From: Providencia rettgeri
GTDB lineage: Bacteria > Pseudomonadota > Gammaproteobacteria > Enterobacterales > Enterobacteriaceae
Assembly: GCA_900455085.1 (NCBI GenBank)
Contig: UGTZ01000001.1
Coordinates: 186,001 to 250,000 of the forward strand
Length of the DNA: 64,000 nucleotides
Direction of reading: 5' to 3'
In this document: positions 40,681-49,648 of the stretch, in pieces
Position numbering within the stretch: the stretch's first letter is position 1
Layout of the letters: every line of letters starts with the position of its first letter
Program-made: the position numbers and the translations under genes
Notes under the pieces: generated by a model
Database searches by the model: none
The model's input: the letters and a program-made list of their open reading frames with translations, nothing else
What the model was told of the DNA's origin: nothing

Positions 40681-40718
40681 GCGCCAGATAAATAAAGATT
40701 TAGAGAGAAAAGCAAACC

Positions 40719-41495
40719 ATGATTAATGCAAACGATATTGCAAATAGTAAAATTAAAGTACGTGACCTCAACTTCTATTATGGCAAGTTTCACGCACTGA
40801 AAAATATCTCTTTAGACATTGAAAAAAATAAAGTGACTGCATTTATCGGCCCATCAGGCTGTGGTAAATCGACGTTATTACGCACCTTCAATAAAATGTA
40901 TGAATTGTATGGCGAGCAGCGAGCAGAAGGTGAAATTTTACTGGATGGCCAAAACATCCTGACTGATAAACAAGATATTGCGTTATTGCGCGCAAAAGTC
41001 GGAATGGTTTTCCAAAAACCAACACCATTCCCGATGTCTATTTATGACAACATTGCATTTGGTGTGCGTTTATTTGAGAAGTTATCCCGTGTGGAAATGG
41101 ATGAGCGCGTGCAGTGGGCGTTAACAAAGGCGGCATTATGGAATGAAACCAAAGATAAGTTACACCAAAGTGGTTATAGCTTGTCGGGTGGCCAGCAACA
41201 GCGTCTCTGTATTGCTCGTGGTATTGCTATTCGCCCTGAGGTTTTATTGCTAGATGAACCCTGTTCCGCTCTAGACCCTATTTCAACTGGTCGAATTGAA
41301 GAACTGATTAGTGAATTAAAATCAGAATACACCGTGGTGATTGTTACCCACAATATGCAACAAGCAGCACGCTGTTCTGACTATACGGCTTTCATGTATT
41401 TAGGGGAGTTAGTCGAGTTTAACCATACTGACAAAATGTTTACTACCCCAGAAATGAAGCAAACTGAAGATTATATTACTGGCCGCTACGGTTGA
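40719..41495 (+). CDS. pstB: Phosphate ABC transporter ATPase PstB
   Basis: A 258-residue ATPase that drives PstCA. Walker [11 protein letters not shown]-loop [16 protein letters not shown], signature [10 protein letters not shown], Walker [14 protein letters not shown], switch His in [14 protein letters not shown]. Intact, 38 bases after pstA. Confidence 0.97.
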   Translation: MINANDIANSKIKVRDLNFYYGKFHALKNISLDIEKNKVTAFIGPSGCGKSTLLRTFNKMYELYGEQRAEGEILLDGQNILTDKQDIALLRAKVGMVFQKPTPFPMSIYDNIAFGVRLFEKLSRVEMDERVQWALTKAALWNETKDKLHQSGYSLSGGQQQRLCIARGIAIRPEVLLLDEPCSALDPISTGRIEELISELKSEYTVVIVTHNMQQAARCSDYTAFMYLGELVEFNHTDKMFTTPEMKQTEDYITGRYG

Positions 41496-41508
41496 TATGG
41501 AGCCGACG

Positions 41509-42222
41509 ATGGATACGCTGAATCACAACAAACATATATCGGGGCAGTTCAATGCTGAACTGGAACATATCCATACTGAATTAATGACGATGGGAGGACT
41601 GGTCGAAGAGCAGCTTACCAAAGCCATTACGGCCATGCATAATCAGGATGAAGCCCTAGCACGTGAAGTTATCGAAAATGACCATAAAGTCAATATGATG
41701 GAAGTGGCCATTGATGAAGAATGCGTTAAAATCATCGCGAAACGCCAACCAACGGCGAGTGATTTGCGCCTGATTATGGCGATTTCAAAAACGATTGCTG
41801 AGCTGGAAAGAATCGGTGATGTTGCGGACAAAATCTGTCAAACCGCATTGGAAAAATTTTCTCATCAACACCAGCCCTTGTTAGTGAGTTTGGAATCATT
41901 AGGCCGTCATACAGTACAAATGCTACATGATGTATTAGATGCGTTCGCTCGAATGGATCTTGAAGAAGCGATTCGTATCTACCGTGAAGATGAGAAAGTT
42001 GACCAAGAGTATGAGGGCATCGTACGTCAATTGATGACCTACATGATGGAAGACCCACGAACGATCCCAAGTGTATTAACAGCACTATTCTGTGCTCGTT
42101 CAATTGAGCGCATCGGTGACCGTTGCCAAAACATCTGTGAGTTTATTTTCTACTATGTGAAGGGGCAGGATTTCCGTCATGTGGGTGGGGATAGTCTTGA
42201 AAAGATGCTAACGAATAAATAA
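41509..42222 (+). CDS. phoU: Phosphate signalling protein PhoU
   Basis: About 237 residues, two PhoU three-helix repeats with metal-binding E/D-rich segments ([15 protein letters not shown] and [16 protein letters not shown]). It links Pst transport to PhoR and represses the Pho regulon when phosphate is ample. ATG 41509 ([14 protein letters not shown]) follows GGAG and matches E. coli; ATG 41497 is an alternative. Last gene of the operon. Confidence 0.96.
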   Translation: MDTLNHNKHISGQFNAELEHIHTELMTMGGLVEEQLTKAITAMHNQDEALAREVIENDHKVNMMEVAIDEECVKIIAKRQPTASDLRLIMAISKTIAELERIGDVADKICQTALEKFSHQHQPLLVSLESLGRHTVQMLHDVLDAFARMDLEEAIRIYREDEKVDQEYEGIVRQLMTYMMEDPRTIPSVLTALFCARSIERIGDRCQNICEFIFYYVKGQDFRHVGGDSLEKMLTNK

Positions 42223-42230
42223 TTACTCGA

Positions 42231-42355
42231 ATACTTGTCATATTTCGTGCTGTGGCGGTGTTGGCTTCGCTCGGCTACTCGGGTCACATACTGATGTATG
42301 CTCCCCGATATATCCTTGCTTGCCGCCTAGCCACAACACGAACTATTTAGAGTAT
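42231..42355 (+). repeat. ERIC-type repeat, copy 2 (after phoU)
   Basis: 125 bases starting 8 bases past the phoU stop. Arms CGTGCTGTGGCGG and GCCGCCTAGCCACAACACG are complementary with a few mismatches around the centre CACATACTGATGTATGCTCC. Confidence 0.87.
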
Positions 42356-42379
42356 TAATGTATGAGGTTAATGTATTAA

Positions 42380-42504
42380 ATACTCGTCATACTTCAAGCT
42401 GTGGTTCTAATATTTGAACTCGGCTACTTGGGTCACATACTGATGTATGCTCCCCGAGATATCCTTGCTTGCCGCCTAGCCACAATACGAACTATTTAGA
42501 GTAT
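42380..42504 (+). repeat. ERIC-type repeat, copy 3 (tandem with copy 2)
   Basis: A second 125-base element in the same orientation 24 bases after copy 2. The right half is almost identical to copy 2, but the left arm has diverged (GCTGTGGTTCTAATATTTG), so the stem is imperfect. Confidence 0.85.
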
Positions 42505-42596
42505 TAAGCTACAACTCCAATCATTTGTCTCAATCTCTTCTACCGACTTTCTTCTTGCTCGATAAGAGTCTATTGATGGTTTAACCATGTCTGGGG

Positions 42597-42622
42597 CACC
42601 TTGTTATCAAGGTGGCTTTTTT
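42597..42622 (+). terminator. Terminator after phoU and its two ERIC repeats
   Basis: CACCTTG-TTAT-CAAGGTG followed by GC and eight T. It lies beyond two ERIC elements, so pst transcripts probably include the repeats. Confidence 0.9.
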
Positions 42623-42742
42623 TTGTCTCCGTTAATATTCCATTTGGTTATAAATATATTATTTAATATTATTTCAAGTGCTAAGTAATAGTTGATAGCG
42701 TGTGATGGTCGATTTACAAAAATTTACCGTCAGGGGTGTTCA

Positions 42743-43582
42743 ATGAAAGCTCGTATTCTAACGACTGTTTTACTTACAGGTTTAGCGCTGACAGCGAATG
42801 TCGCTAGCGCAGATAAATTAGATGATATCAAACAAGCGGGTGTGATCCGCATTTCTGTGTTTGATAGCAATCCACCATTTGGCTTTATTGACCCACAAAC
42901 TAAAAAATTAGCGGGCTATGATGTGGATATCGCACAAGAAATTGCAGATAGCTTAGGGGTAAAACTTGAGCTTCGTCCCACTAACCCAGCAAACCGTATC
43001 CCACTTCTGACTTCGGGCAAAGTTGATCTGATTGGCGCTAATTTCACCATTACAGATGAACGCGCAAAACAAGTTGATTTTTCTATCCCTGATTTTGCGA
43101 CAGGCCAAAAATTTATTGCCCGTAAAGGCGTATTAAAAACGCCTGACGATATCAAACCATTACGTATTGGTGCAGATAAAGGCACTGTGCAGGAAGTGAC
43201 TTTACGTGAACGCTTCCCTGATACAAAGGTGATTTCGTACGATGATACGCCGCAAGCATTCGCTGCACTGCGTAATGGCAACGTCCAAGCTATCACACAA
43301 GATGATGCGAAACTGGTTGGTTTATTAGGTAATTTACCTGAAAAAGTGAAAGCAGATTTTGAGATTTCCCCATTTAGCCTGACGAAAGAATACCAAGCAT
43401 TGGCAGCAAGCAAAGGTGAAACCCGTTTGGTTGAAAACGTCAACGAAACATTGTTGAAACTGGAGAAAGACGGTAAAGCCGAGGTAATTTATAACCGTTG
43501 GTTTGGGCCAGATACTAAAGCTGCACAGCCACGTGGGGACTTTAAATTTGCACCACTGAGTGAGCAACAGCCTCAGTCTTAA
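42743..43582 (+). CDS. Polar amino-acid ABC transporter, periplasmic binding protein
   Basis: About 279 residues. A signal peptide (ILTTVLLTGLALTANVASA) is followed by a type II binding fold of the SBP_bac_3 family: GVIRISVFDSNPPFGFID, LAGYDVDIAQEIADSLGVKL, GKVDLIGANFTITDERAKQV. Ligand unknown; probably an acidic or polar amino acid. ATG 42743 follows AGGGG; an upstream frame from 42692 would block the signal peptide. Precedes two permease genes. Confidence 0.88.
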   Translation: MKARILTTVLLTGLALTANVASADKLDDIKQAGVIRISVFDSNPPFGFIDPQTKKLAGYDVDIAQEIADSLGVKLELRPTNPANRIPLLTSGKVDLIGANFTITDERAKQVDFSIPDFATGQKFIARKGVLKTPDDIKPLRIGADKGTVQEVTLRERFPDTKVISYDDTPQAFAALRNGNVQAITQDDAKLVGLLGNLPEKVKADFEISPFSLTKEYQALAASKGETRLVENVNETLLKLEKDGKAEVIYNRWFGPDTKAAQPRGDFKFAPLSEQQPQS

Positions 43583-43692
43583 CGGGTAGCGGTAAATATT
43601 CAGTGATATGAAGCCCTGCACTCTGTGCGGGGTTCTTGGTTATAAGGGATGCGTTTTTAATCACAGGCTGTGAAGGCAATAGGTCGTGAACA

Positions 43693-44445
43693 ATGTTTGA
43701 AAAATTTTTGAGTGGTGATTTTTGGTCTGCCCATTTATTGGCCCCCGAGTATCTAGAATGGTTTGGCTACGGTTTTTTGATCACCGTTTGGATCTCGATT
43801 TGTACCATTGTTGCAGCCACTGCATTGGGTTTTATAGTTGCATCAGCAAAGGATAGTCAAATTGCTCCTGTGCGTTGGGCCGTGAGTATCTACATCTCTA
43901 TTTTTAGAAATACGCCTTTGTTGGTGCAGTTATTCTTTTGGTACTTTGCTTCCGGTGAAATTTTACCCTCTGCTGCAATGGAATGGCTAAATACTCCCCA
44001 TGAAATCCATTTATTTGGAATAACCGTGGGTTGGCCGTCGTTTGAATTCTTAGCGGGTTTTATTGGTTTGACCTTGTATACCGTCCCTTTTATTGCCGAA
44101 GAAATTCGCGCTGGGATCCGTGGTGTTCGCCAAGGGCAAAAATATGCCGCGTTTGCTTTAGGATTAACGTCATGGCAGGCCATGAAATTAGTGGTATTAC
44201 CGCAAGCCGTTAAAATCGCCATGCCTCCGCTACTGGGCCAATATATGAATGTGGTGAAAAACTCATCGTTAACGATGGCCATCGGTGTCGCAGAACTGTC
44301 TTATGTCTCCCGCCAAGTTGATAGCCAGACACTGCAAACCTTTACTGCCTTTGGGGTGGCGACAATATTGTACATTGCTATTATTGCAGTAATGGAGGGG
44401 TGGGGCCAGTGGCGCCAGCAGCGTAATTTGGCTCAGGGGGTATAA
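43693..44445 (+). CDS. Amino-acid ABC transporter permease (HisM/GltJ type, first)
   Basis: A 250-residue inner-membrane permease with about five spans. FRNTPLLVQLFFWYF and the EAA motif EEIRAGIRGVRQGQKYAAFA place it in the polar amino-acid uptake (HisMQ) group. Overlap-free and 1 base from the next permease, so both probably form one heterodimeric channel. Confidence 0.9.
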   Translation: MFEKFLSGDFWSAHLLAPEYLEWFGYGFLITVWISICTIVAATALGFIVASAKDSQIAPVRWAVSIYISIFRNTPLLVQLFFWYFASGEILPSAAMEWLNTPHEIHLFGITVGWPSFEFLAGFIGLTLYTVPFIAEEIRAGIRGVRQGQKYAAFALGLTSWQAMKLVVLPQAVKIAMPPLLGQYMNVVKNSSLTMAIGVAELSYVSRQVDSQTLQTFTAFGVATILYIAIIAVMEGWGQWRQQRNLAQGV

Positions 44446-44446
44446 A

Positions 44447-45199
44447 ATGGATTTTTCAGTTATTGAGCAGAACTGGCAATATTTATTATTCGGTACTTTC
44501 CCTGATGGACCACTTGAAGGCGCAGCGCTGACGCTAGTCATTAGCTTACTTGCTGGTGCGGCTTCCATTGTACTAGGGACATTGGGCGGAATAGCCTTAG
44601 CCATGCTACGAGGCTTCTGGGTTAACTTGTTCGCCGCAGTTTTAGGATTTTTTCGTGCAATTCCCGTCATTATGTTGATTTTTTGGACCTATTTCCTGTT
44701 GCCAATCTTATTGGGTATGGAAATTCCGGGTATTGCAACGGTAGTATGCGCATTGGCATTGATTACCTCCGCATATTTGGCTCATGCTGTGAAAGCGGGC
44801 ATTTTAGCAATAGGGGCAGGGCAGTGGCAGGCAGGTTTATCCTTGGGGTTTAGCCGCTGGCAGGTATTATGGAATATCGTGTTACCACAAGCCTTACGCA
44901 TGATGGTACCGTCATTTATTAACCAGTGGGTAGCATTGATTAAAGACACCTCATTAGCCTATGTTGTTGGTGTTGCGGAGCTTTCTTTCTTAGCAACCCA
45001 AGTGAACAACCGTGAAATGGTTTATCCTCTCGAAGTTTTCTTATTCGTTGCATTTATTTATTTTGTGATGTGCTTTGCGGTAGAAATTATTGCGAATAGA
45101 GTGGCGAAAAAGCTCAGTGCACAGCATCAACCCCAAAAACTGGCTGCGAAACATCGTTTATTGTTTTGGCGTCGACAAAAATTGTTAGCACTTTCCTAA
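44447..45199 (+). CDS. Amino-acid ABC transporter permease (HisM/GltK type, second)
   Basis: A 250-residue permease with FFRAIPVIMLIFWTYFLLP and the EAA-like AVKAGILAIGAGQWQAGLSL. The C-terminus is basic and cytoplasmic. No ATP-binding protein gene follows: the next gene, purP, comes after a terminator. The system must borrow an ATPase or have one elsewhere. Confidence 0.9.
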   Translation: MDFSVIEQNWQYLLFGTFPDGPLEGAALTLVISLLAGAASIVLGTLGGIALAMLRGFWVNLFAAVLGFFRAIPVIMLIFWTYFLLPILLGMEIPGIATVVCALALITSAYLAHAVKAGILAIGAGQWQAGLSLGFSRWQVLWNIVLPQALRMMVPSFINQWVALIKDTSLAYVVGVAELSFLATQVNNREMVYPLEVFLFVAFIYFVMCFAVEIIANRVAKKLSAQHQPQKLAAKHRLLFWRRQKLLALS

Positions 45200-45205
45200 A
45201 TCAAA

Positions 45206-45233
45206 AGTGGTGGTGAAATACCCACCATTTTTT
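45206..45233 (+). terminator. Terminator after the amino-acid permease operon
   Basis: TGGTGG and CCACCA form the stem core, followed by six T, 10 bases past the stop of the second permease. Confidence 0.8.
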
Positions 45234-45385
45234 CACTCCACTATTTTGGGTTATTTTTATTATTTCATCTTGGCGTATCAGTTAGTTAGGACATTTTGGC
45301 TCCTTGCAGTTTACGCAATCGTTTTCTTTTGTGGTTTTTAATTGTAGTATAGGGCGAAAAAAACTTTTTTTGGGCGCAATATCTA

Positions 45386-46720
45386 ATGAGTAATCAATCT
45401 TCTAGCTCGGCACAACCGCAGGGCTTGTTTCAGCGTGTTTTTAAATTGCAAGAGCACGGCACGACAGCACGGACAGAAGTTGTTGCAGGCTTCACCACCT
45501 TCCTGACGATGGTATATATCGTCTTTGTTAACCCTCAAATACTCTCAGTTGCAGGCATGGACATCAAAGCCGTGTTTGTGACCACCTGTTTAATTGCGGC
45601 AATTGGTAGCATTTTAATGGGGCTACTGGCAAATTTACCGATTGCTGTTGCACCCGCGATGGGCTTGAATGCCTTTTTTGCTTTTGTTGTTGTAGGGGCG
45701 ATGGGGTATTCATGGGAAGTTGCTATGGGCGCCGTATTTTGGGGGGCTGTCGGCTTATTTATTCTGACATTATTCCGCATACGTTATTGGATTATCGCCA
45801 ACATTCCTTTGAGTCTTCGCGTCGGGATCACCAGTGGTATCGGCCTATTTATTGCGATGATGGGGCTGAAAAACTCCGGTATTATTGTCGCTAACCCAGA
45901 TACACTAGTTTCTATCGGTAATTTGACTCACCATAATGTTTGGCTGGGAGCTCTCGGGTTCTTTATTATTGCCATCTTAGCAGCTCGTAATATTCATGCC
46001 GCAGTATTAGTTTCTATTGCAGTGACCACTTTGATTGGTCTGGCTCTGGGAGATGTGAAATATTCTGGGATATTCTCAATGCCGCCAAGTATCACGAGTG
46101 TCGTGGGGCAGGTTGATTTCTCTGGTTCTTTAGATTTAGCGTTATCCGGTGTGATTTTTGCCTTTATGCTAGTCAACTTGTTTGATTCATCAGGTACCAT
46201 GATTGGGGTGACTGACAAGGCGGGTATCACCAATGAACGCGGTACTTTCCCTCGTATGAAACAAGCGCTATATGTAGACAGCTTGAGTTCTGTCGCAGGT
46301 TCAGCGATGGGAACATCTTCAGTCACCGCATATATTGAAAGTTCTTCAGGTGTTTCTGTTGGTGGGCGTACAGGTTTAACCGCGATTGTCGTTGGTATTT
46401 TATTCCTATTGACTATGTTTATCTCACCTCTTGCAGGCATGGTGCCAGCTTATGCAACTGCGGGAGCCTTGATTTACGTGGGCGTGCTGATGACTTCAAG
46501 CCTAACTCGCGTGAAATGGGATGACTTAACTGAGTCTGTACCCGCATTTATTACCGCAGTGATGATGCCATTTAGTTTCTCGATTACTGAAGGTATTGCG
46601 TTGGGCTTTATTGCTTACTGTGCAATGAAAATTGGTACCGGACGCTGGCGTGATCTGGGTTTGTGTGTGATTTTAGTCGCGGCGATGTTCCTACTCAAAA
46701 TGATTCTAGTCGATGCCTAA
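45386..46720 (+). CDS. purP: Adenine/purine permease PurP (AzgA-like)
   Basis: A 444-residue NCS2/AzgA-family proton symporter with 12-14 spans. VEVVAGF-like start TEVVAGFTTFLTMVYIVFVN, LPIAVAPAMGLNAFFAFVVV, NLFDSSGTMIGVTDKAG and SSVTAYIESSSGVSVGGRTG align along the whole length with E. coli PurP (YieG, 445). Adenine is the expected substrate. Other AzgA paralogues (hypoxanthine/guanine) are the main alternative. Confidence 0.88.
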   Translation: MSNQSSSSAQPQGLFQRVFKLQEHGTTARTEVVAGFTTFLTMVYIVFVNPQILSVAGMDIKAVFVTTCLIAAIGSILMGLLANLPIAVAPAMGLNAFFAFVVVGAMGYSWEVAMGAVFWGAVGLFILTLFRIRYWIIANIPLSLRVGITSGIGLFIAMMGLKNSGIIVANPDTLVSIGNLTHHNVWLGALGFFIIAILAARNIHAAVLVSIAVTTLIGLALGDVKYSGIFSMPPSITSVVGQVDFSGSLDLALSGVIFAFMLVNLFDSSGTMIGVTDKAGITNERGTFPRMKQALYVDSLSSVAGSAMGTSSVTAYIESSSGVSVGGRTGLTAIVVGILFLLTMFISPLAGMVPAYATAGALIYVGVLMTSSLTRVKWDDLTESVPAFITAVMMPFSFSITEGIALGFIAYCAMKIGTGRWRDLGLCVILVAAMFLLKMILVDA

Positions 46721-46721
46721 A

Positions 46722-46847
46722 ATGTGCTTCATATTTTGAACTGTAGCGGTGTTGGCTGCGTTTGCTAACCCTAGTCACATACTTTTGTATGCTCCTAGGG
46801 ATTAGCAATTCTTGCCGCCTTGCTACAGCTCAAACTATTTAGCGCAT
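46722..46847 (+). repeat. ERIC-type repeat, copy 4 (after purP)
   Basis: 126 bases directly after the purP stop. Left arm AACTGTAGCGG pairs with right arm GCTACAGCT; the inner arms GCTAACCCTAG and CTAGGGATTAGC also pair. This is the copy with the clearest full-length pairing. Confidence 0.88.
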
Positions 46848-46974
46848 TAATCTTCGTCATACTTCAAGCTGTGGCGTTGTTGCCTACACTTGGTTACTCG
46901 GGTCACATACTTGTGTATGCTCCCCGAGATAACCTCGTTTGGCGCCTAGCCACAACTTGAATTATTTAGAATAT
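46848..46974 (+). repeat. ERIC-type repeat, copy 5 (adjacent to copy 4)
   Basis: Same orientation, beginning where copy 4 ends. Left arm AAGCTGTGGCGTTGTTG, centre CACATACTTGTGTATGCTCC, right arm GGCGCCTAGCCACAACTTG. From 46975 to 47280 there are only terminal fragments of such repeats (CTATTTAGA-like), a hairpin and the yihI promoter region. Confidence 0.87.
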
Positions 46975-47110
46975 TGCTCAAGATGACTCTCTATTTTCTG
47001 TCCTCAGACGATACAGCTATTTAGAGCATTGGAACGTTTAGGCAACTAAGTGATCATTTTCTGTAGGTAAAGCTATTTAGAAGATTAATACCCCCTCATA
47101 TGGCTCTTCC

Positions 47111-47136
47111 TTTTTGTTGCTTGCATGCAACAAAAA
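47111..47136 (+). terminator. Strong hairpin upstream of yihI
   Basis: TTTTTGTTGC, loop TTGCAT, GCAACAAAAA: a 10-bp perfect stem. It lies just upstream of a TATAAT at 47147-47152. It may insulate yihI from upstream transcripts. Confidence 0.5.
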
Positions 47137-47280
47137 TTATTTAAGGTATAATCATTAAAGTACTATTGCGAAGGCAGGGTGGAGTAAAAAATCCGCTGAA
47201 ATTGCAAACTAGTGCTTTCCCCCTTTATGGGATCCTGCTAGATTTCGCAGCAGAAACTGACTTTATCAAGGTATCAGACC

Positions 47281-47796
47281 ATGAATGCACCAAAAAAAGC
47301 GGCTGCTAAGCCAAAGAAAAAATACCGTAAAACTAAAGAAGAGATAAATGCGGAAGGCCGTGAGCGTAAGCGTGAGAAAAAACATCGCGGTCATAAGTCT
47401 GGCAGCCGTTATGTAGAACAGGCTTCTAATAGGCAAAATGGTGGGCAAAATACTTCAACCGACCCACGTTTAGGTAGCAAAAAGCCAGTGCCTTTAATTG
47501 TGGATGAAAAACAGGTCACGAAACCTGCGGTTGAGAAAAAACAGCCAGCTGTTAAAGAAAAACTGACACCAGAAAAAGAGCTGGAAATGCTGGAAAGCGA
47601 TGACCGTTTAGATAGCATTTTGGCACGCCTAGAAGATGGCGAAACCATCACGGCGCAAGAACAAGAATATGTTGATACTTGTTTAGACCGTATCGATGAG
47701 CTGATGAATATTCTCGGTATTGAATATAGCGAAGAAGAAGAGGAAGAAGACGAAGAAAAACTTGATGACATTATGCGCATCTTAAAAAGTAAATAA
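47281..47796 (+). CDS. yihI: Der GTPase-activating protein YihI
   Basis: A 171-residue hydrophilic protein. The N-terminal third is strongly basic (KKAAAKPKKKYRKTKEEINA); the C-terminal part is acidic (EYSEEEEEEDEEKLDD) and ends MRILKSK. SDDRLDSILARLEDGETIT and CLDRIDELMNILGI match E. coli YihI, which stimulates the GTPase Der in 50S assembly. Adjacent to hemN as in E. coli. Confidence 0.93.
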   Translation: MNAPKKAAAKPKKKYRKTKEEINAEGRERKREKKHRGHKSGSRYVEQASNRQNGGQNTSTDPRLGSKKPVPLIVDEKQVTKPAVEKKQPAVKEKLTPEKELEMLESDDRLDSILARLEDGETITAQEQEYVDTCLDRIDELMNILGIEYSEEEEEEDEEKLDDIMRILKSK

Positions 47797-47808
47797 TTTC
47801 GTTTAAAA

Positions 47809-47834
47809 GATCCCTCGCGCTAGCGGGGGATTTG
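47809..47834 (+). terminator. yihI terminator
   Basis: A 9-bp stem ATCCCTCGC / GCGGGGGAT with loop GCTA, 12 bases past the stop, followed by a T-rich stretch after a short gap. Confidence 0.75.
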
Positions 47835-47899
47835 GCTATTTTTTCTGCTAACTCACTTTTCTTTGATGTTGCATCAAGTCTCTTTTCTCTAACATATTT

Positions 47900-48025
47900 A
47901 TACTCGTCATATTTTAAAGCTGCAGCGTTGTTGACTATGTTCATTCGCACTAGTCATATACTTATGTATACTCCTAGCGACTCATTCACTTGTCGCCTAG
48001 CTGCAACTCGAAATATTTAGAGTCT
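47900..48025 (+). repeat. ERIC-type repeat, copy 6 (yihI-hemN)
   Basis: 126 bases. Left arm AAAGCTGCAGCGTTGTTG, centre CATATACTTATGTATACTCC, right arm GTCGCCTAGCTGCAACTCG. The centre is the most diverged of the set. Confidence 0.83.
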
Positions 48026-48129
48026 ATAATGCTTATGCAGGTTATAAAATTTTCACTCTCATCGAATAACAAATTAAATAGAGTGAAGTCATCGTTATAG
48101 TTTGAGCTTTTGGTCAATTGAGGAATGTT

Positions 48130-49503
48130 ATGTCAGAGCAAAATATTGTTTGGGATCTTTCTCTCATTCAAAAATACAATTATTCAGGGCCACGTTATAC
48201 TTCGTACCCCACCGCCTTGGAATTTAATCAAGAGTACGATGAGAATGCGTTTGTTCAAGCAACGCAGCGTTATCCTGATCGCCCCTTATCGCTCTATGTT
48301 CATATTCCTTTTTGCCATAAACTTTGTTATTTCTGTGGCTGTAATAAATTAGTGACACGCCAAAAACATAAAGCCGATGAATATCTTCAAGTAATTGAAA
48401 AAGAAATTATTCAGCGCGCAGCGTTATTAAAAAACCGTATCGTGACGCAAATGCATTGGGGCGGTGGTACTCCAACTTATCTCGATAAAGTTCAAGTCAG
48501 CCATTTGGTTGGTTTATTGAAAAAACACTTTAATTTTGCGGATGATGTGGAAATGTCGATTGAAGTCGACCCGCGTGAAATTGAACTGGATATGATAGAC
48601 CACTTACGCCATGAAGGGTTTAATCGCCTAAGCATGGGCGTGCAAGATTTTAATAAAGAAGTTCAGGTACTGGTTAACCGAGAACAGGACGAAGATTTTA
48701 TTTTTGCCCTAATTAAACGGGCCAAAGAGATGGGGTTTACCTCGACAAGTATTGATTTGATTTATGGTTTACCTAAACAAACACCTGAAAGCTTTGCATT
48801 TACCCTAAAGAAAGTGGCTGAATTATCACCAGATCGTTTAAGTGTGTTCAATTATGCGCACTTACCTAATTTATTTGCGGCGCAGCGTAAAATTAAAGAC
48901 GCTGATTTACCAAGTGCGGAGCAAAAACTCGATATTCTGCAAGACACAATTGTGACTCTCACCAGAGATGGTTATCAATTTATTGGTATGGATCACTTTG
49001 CACGCCCTGAGGATGAACTTGCCGTGGCACAACGGGAAGGCATTCTGCACCGTAATTTTCAAGGTTACACCACCCAAGGAGATTGTGATTTACTGGGGTT
49101 AGGAGTTTCTGCGATCAGTATGTTAGGTGATAACTACGCACAAAATCAGAAAGATTTGAAAACCTATTATGCGCAAGTTGAAGAGCAAGGTCACGCGCTG
49201 TGGCGTGGACTAGCTTTAACTGATGATGATTGTCTACGCCGCGATGTCATCAAAACCTTAATCTGTAACTTCCAATTGAGTTTCGCGCAAATCGAAGAGT
49301 TATATCCGATAGATTTTAAATCTTACTTTAAGGAAGATTTAGAACTGCTGAAACCAATGGCTGAAGATGGGCTGGTTGAAATAACAGATAAAGGTATTAA
49401 AGTGACACCACAAGGACGTTTACTTATTCGTAATATTTGCATGTGTTTTGATGTGTATTTGCGTAATCAGATGAGGCAGCGGCAGTTTTCCCGCGTCATC
49501 TAA
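48130..49503 (+). CDS. hemN: Oxygen-independent coproporphyrinogen III oxidase HemN
   Basis: A 457-residue radical SAM enzyme, the same length as E. coli HemN, making protoporphyrinogen IX in anaerobic haem synthesis. The 4Fe-4S motif is HIPFCHKLCYFCGC (CX3CX2C plus the extra Cys). HWGGGTPTYL and NYAHLPNLF are also diagnostic. ATG 48130 follows AGGA; an earlier TTG at 48118 is not needed. In E. coli hemN is next to glnG; here 10 kb of accessory DNA separates them. Confidence 0.96.
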   Translation: MSEQNIVWDLSLIQKYNYSGPRYTSYPTALEFNQEYDENAFVQATQRYPDRPLSLYVHIPFCHKLCYFCGCNKLVTRQKHKADEYLQVIEKEIIQRAALLKNRIVTQMHWGGGTPTYLDKVQVSHLVGLLKKHFNFADDVEMSIEVDPREIELDMIDHLRHEGFNRLSMGVQDFNKEVQVLVNREQDEDFIFALIKRAKEMGFTSTSIDLIYGLPKQTPESFAFTLKKVAELSPDRLSVFNYAHLPNLFAAQRKIKDADLPSAEQKLDILQDTIVTLTRDGYQFIGMDHFARPEDELAVAQREGILHRNFQGYTTQGDCDLLGLGVSAISMLGDNYAQNQKDLKTYYAQVEEQGHALWRGLALTDDDCLRRDVIKTLICNFQLSFAQIEELYPIDFKSYFKEDLELLKPMAEDGLVEITDKGIKVTPQGRLLIRNICMCFDVYLRNQMRQRQFSRVI

Positions 49504-49630
49504 ATGCTCTTCATATTTCGTCCTGTCGCGTTGTTGTCTTCATTCAGCCACACGGGTCACATACTTCGTGTATGCTCCCCGCGCTGTCTTCATTTCGACG
49601 CCTAGCGACAGAACGAACTATTTAGAGCAT
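49504..49630 (+). repeat. ERIC-type repeat, copy 7 (hemN-ampC)
   Basis: 127 bases directly after the hemN stop. Left arm TTCGTCCTGTCGCG and right arm CGACAGAACGAA are complementary, with bases changed on both sides relative to the other copies. Terminal ATGCTC / GAGCAT. Confidence 0.88.
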
Positions 49631-49648
49631 CTAATCTTAGTCAGAAAT

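Noticed and set aside
46975..47280. CsrC-like small RNA upstream of yihI, as in E. coli synteny
   Set aside because: The region lacks the many GGA hairpins expected of a CsrA-binding RNA.
37255..49630. CRISPR array from the repeated elements
   Set aside because: The repeats are about 126 bases, dispersed between genes and palindromic as ERIC; there are no regular spacers and no cas genes.
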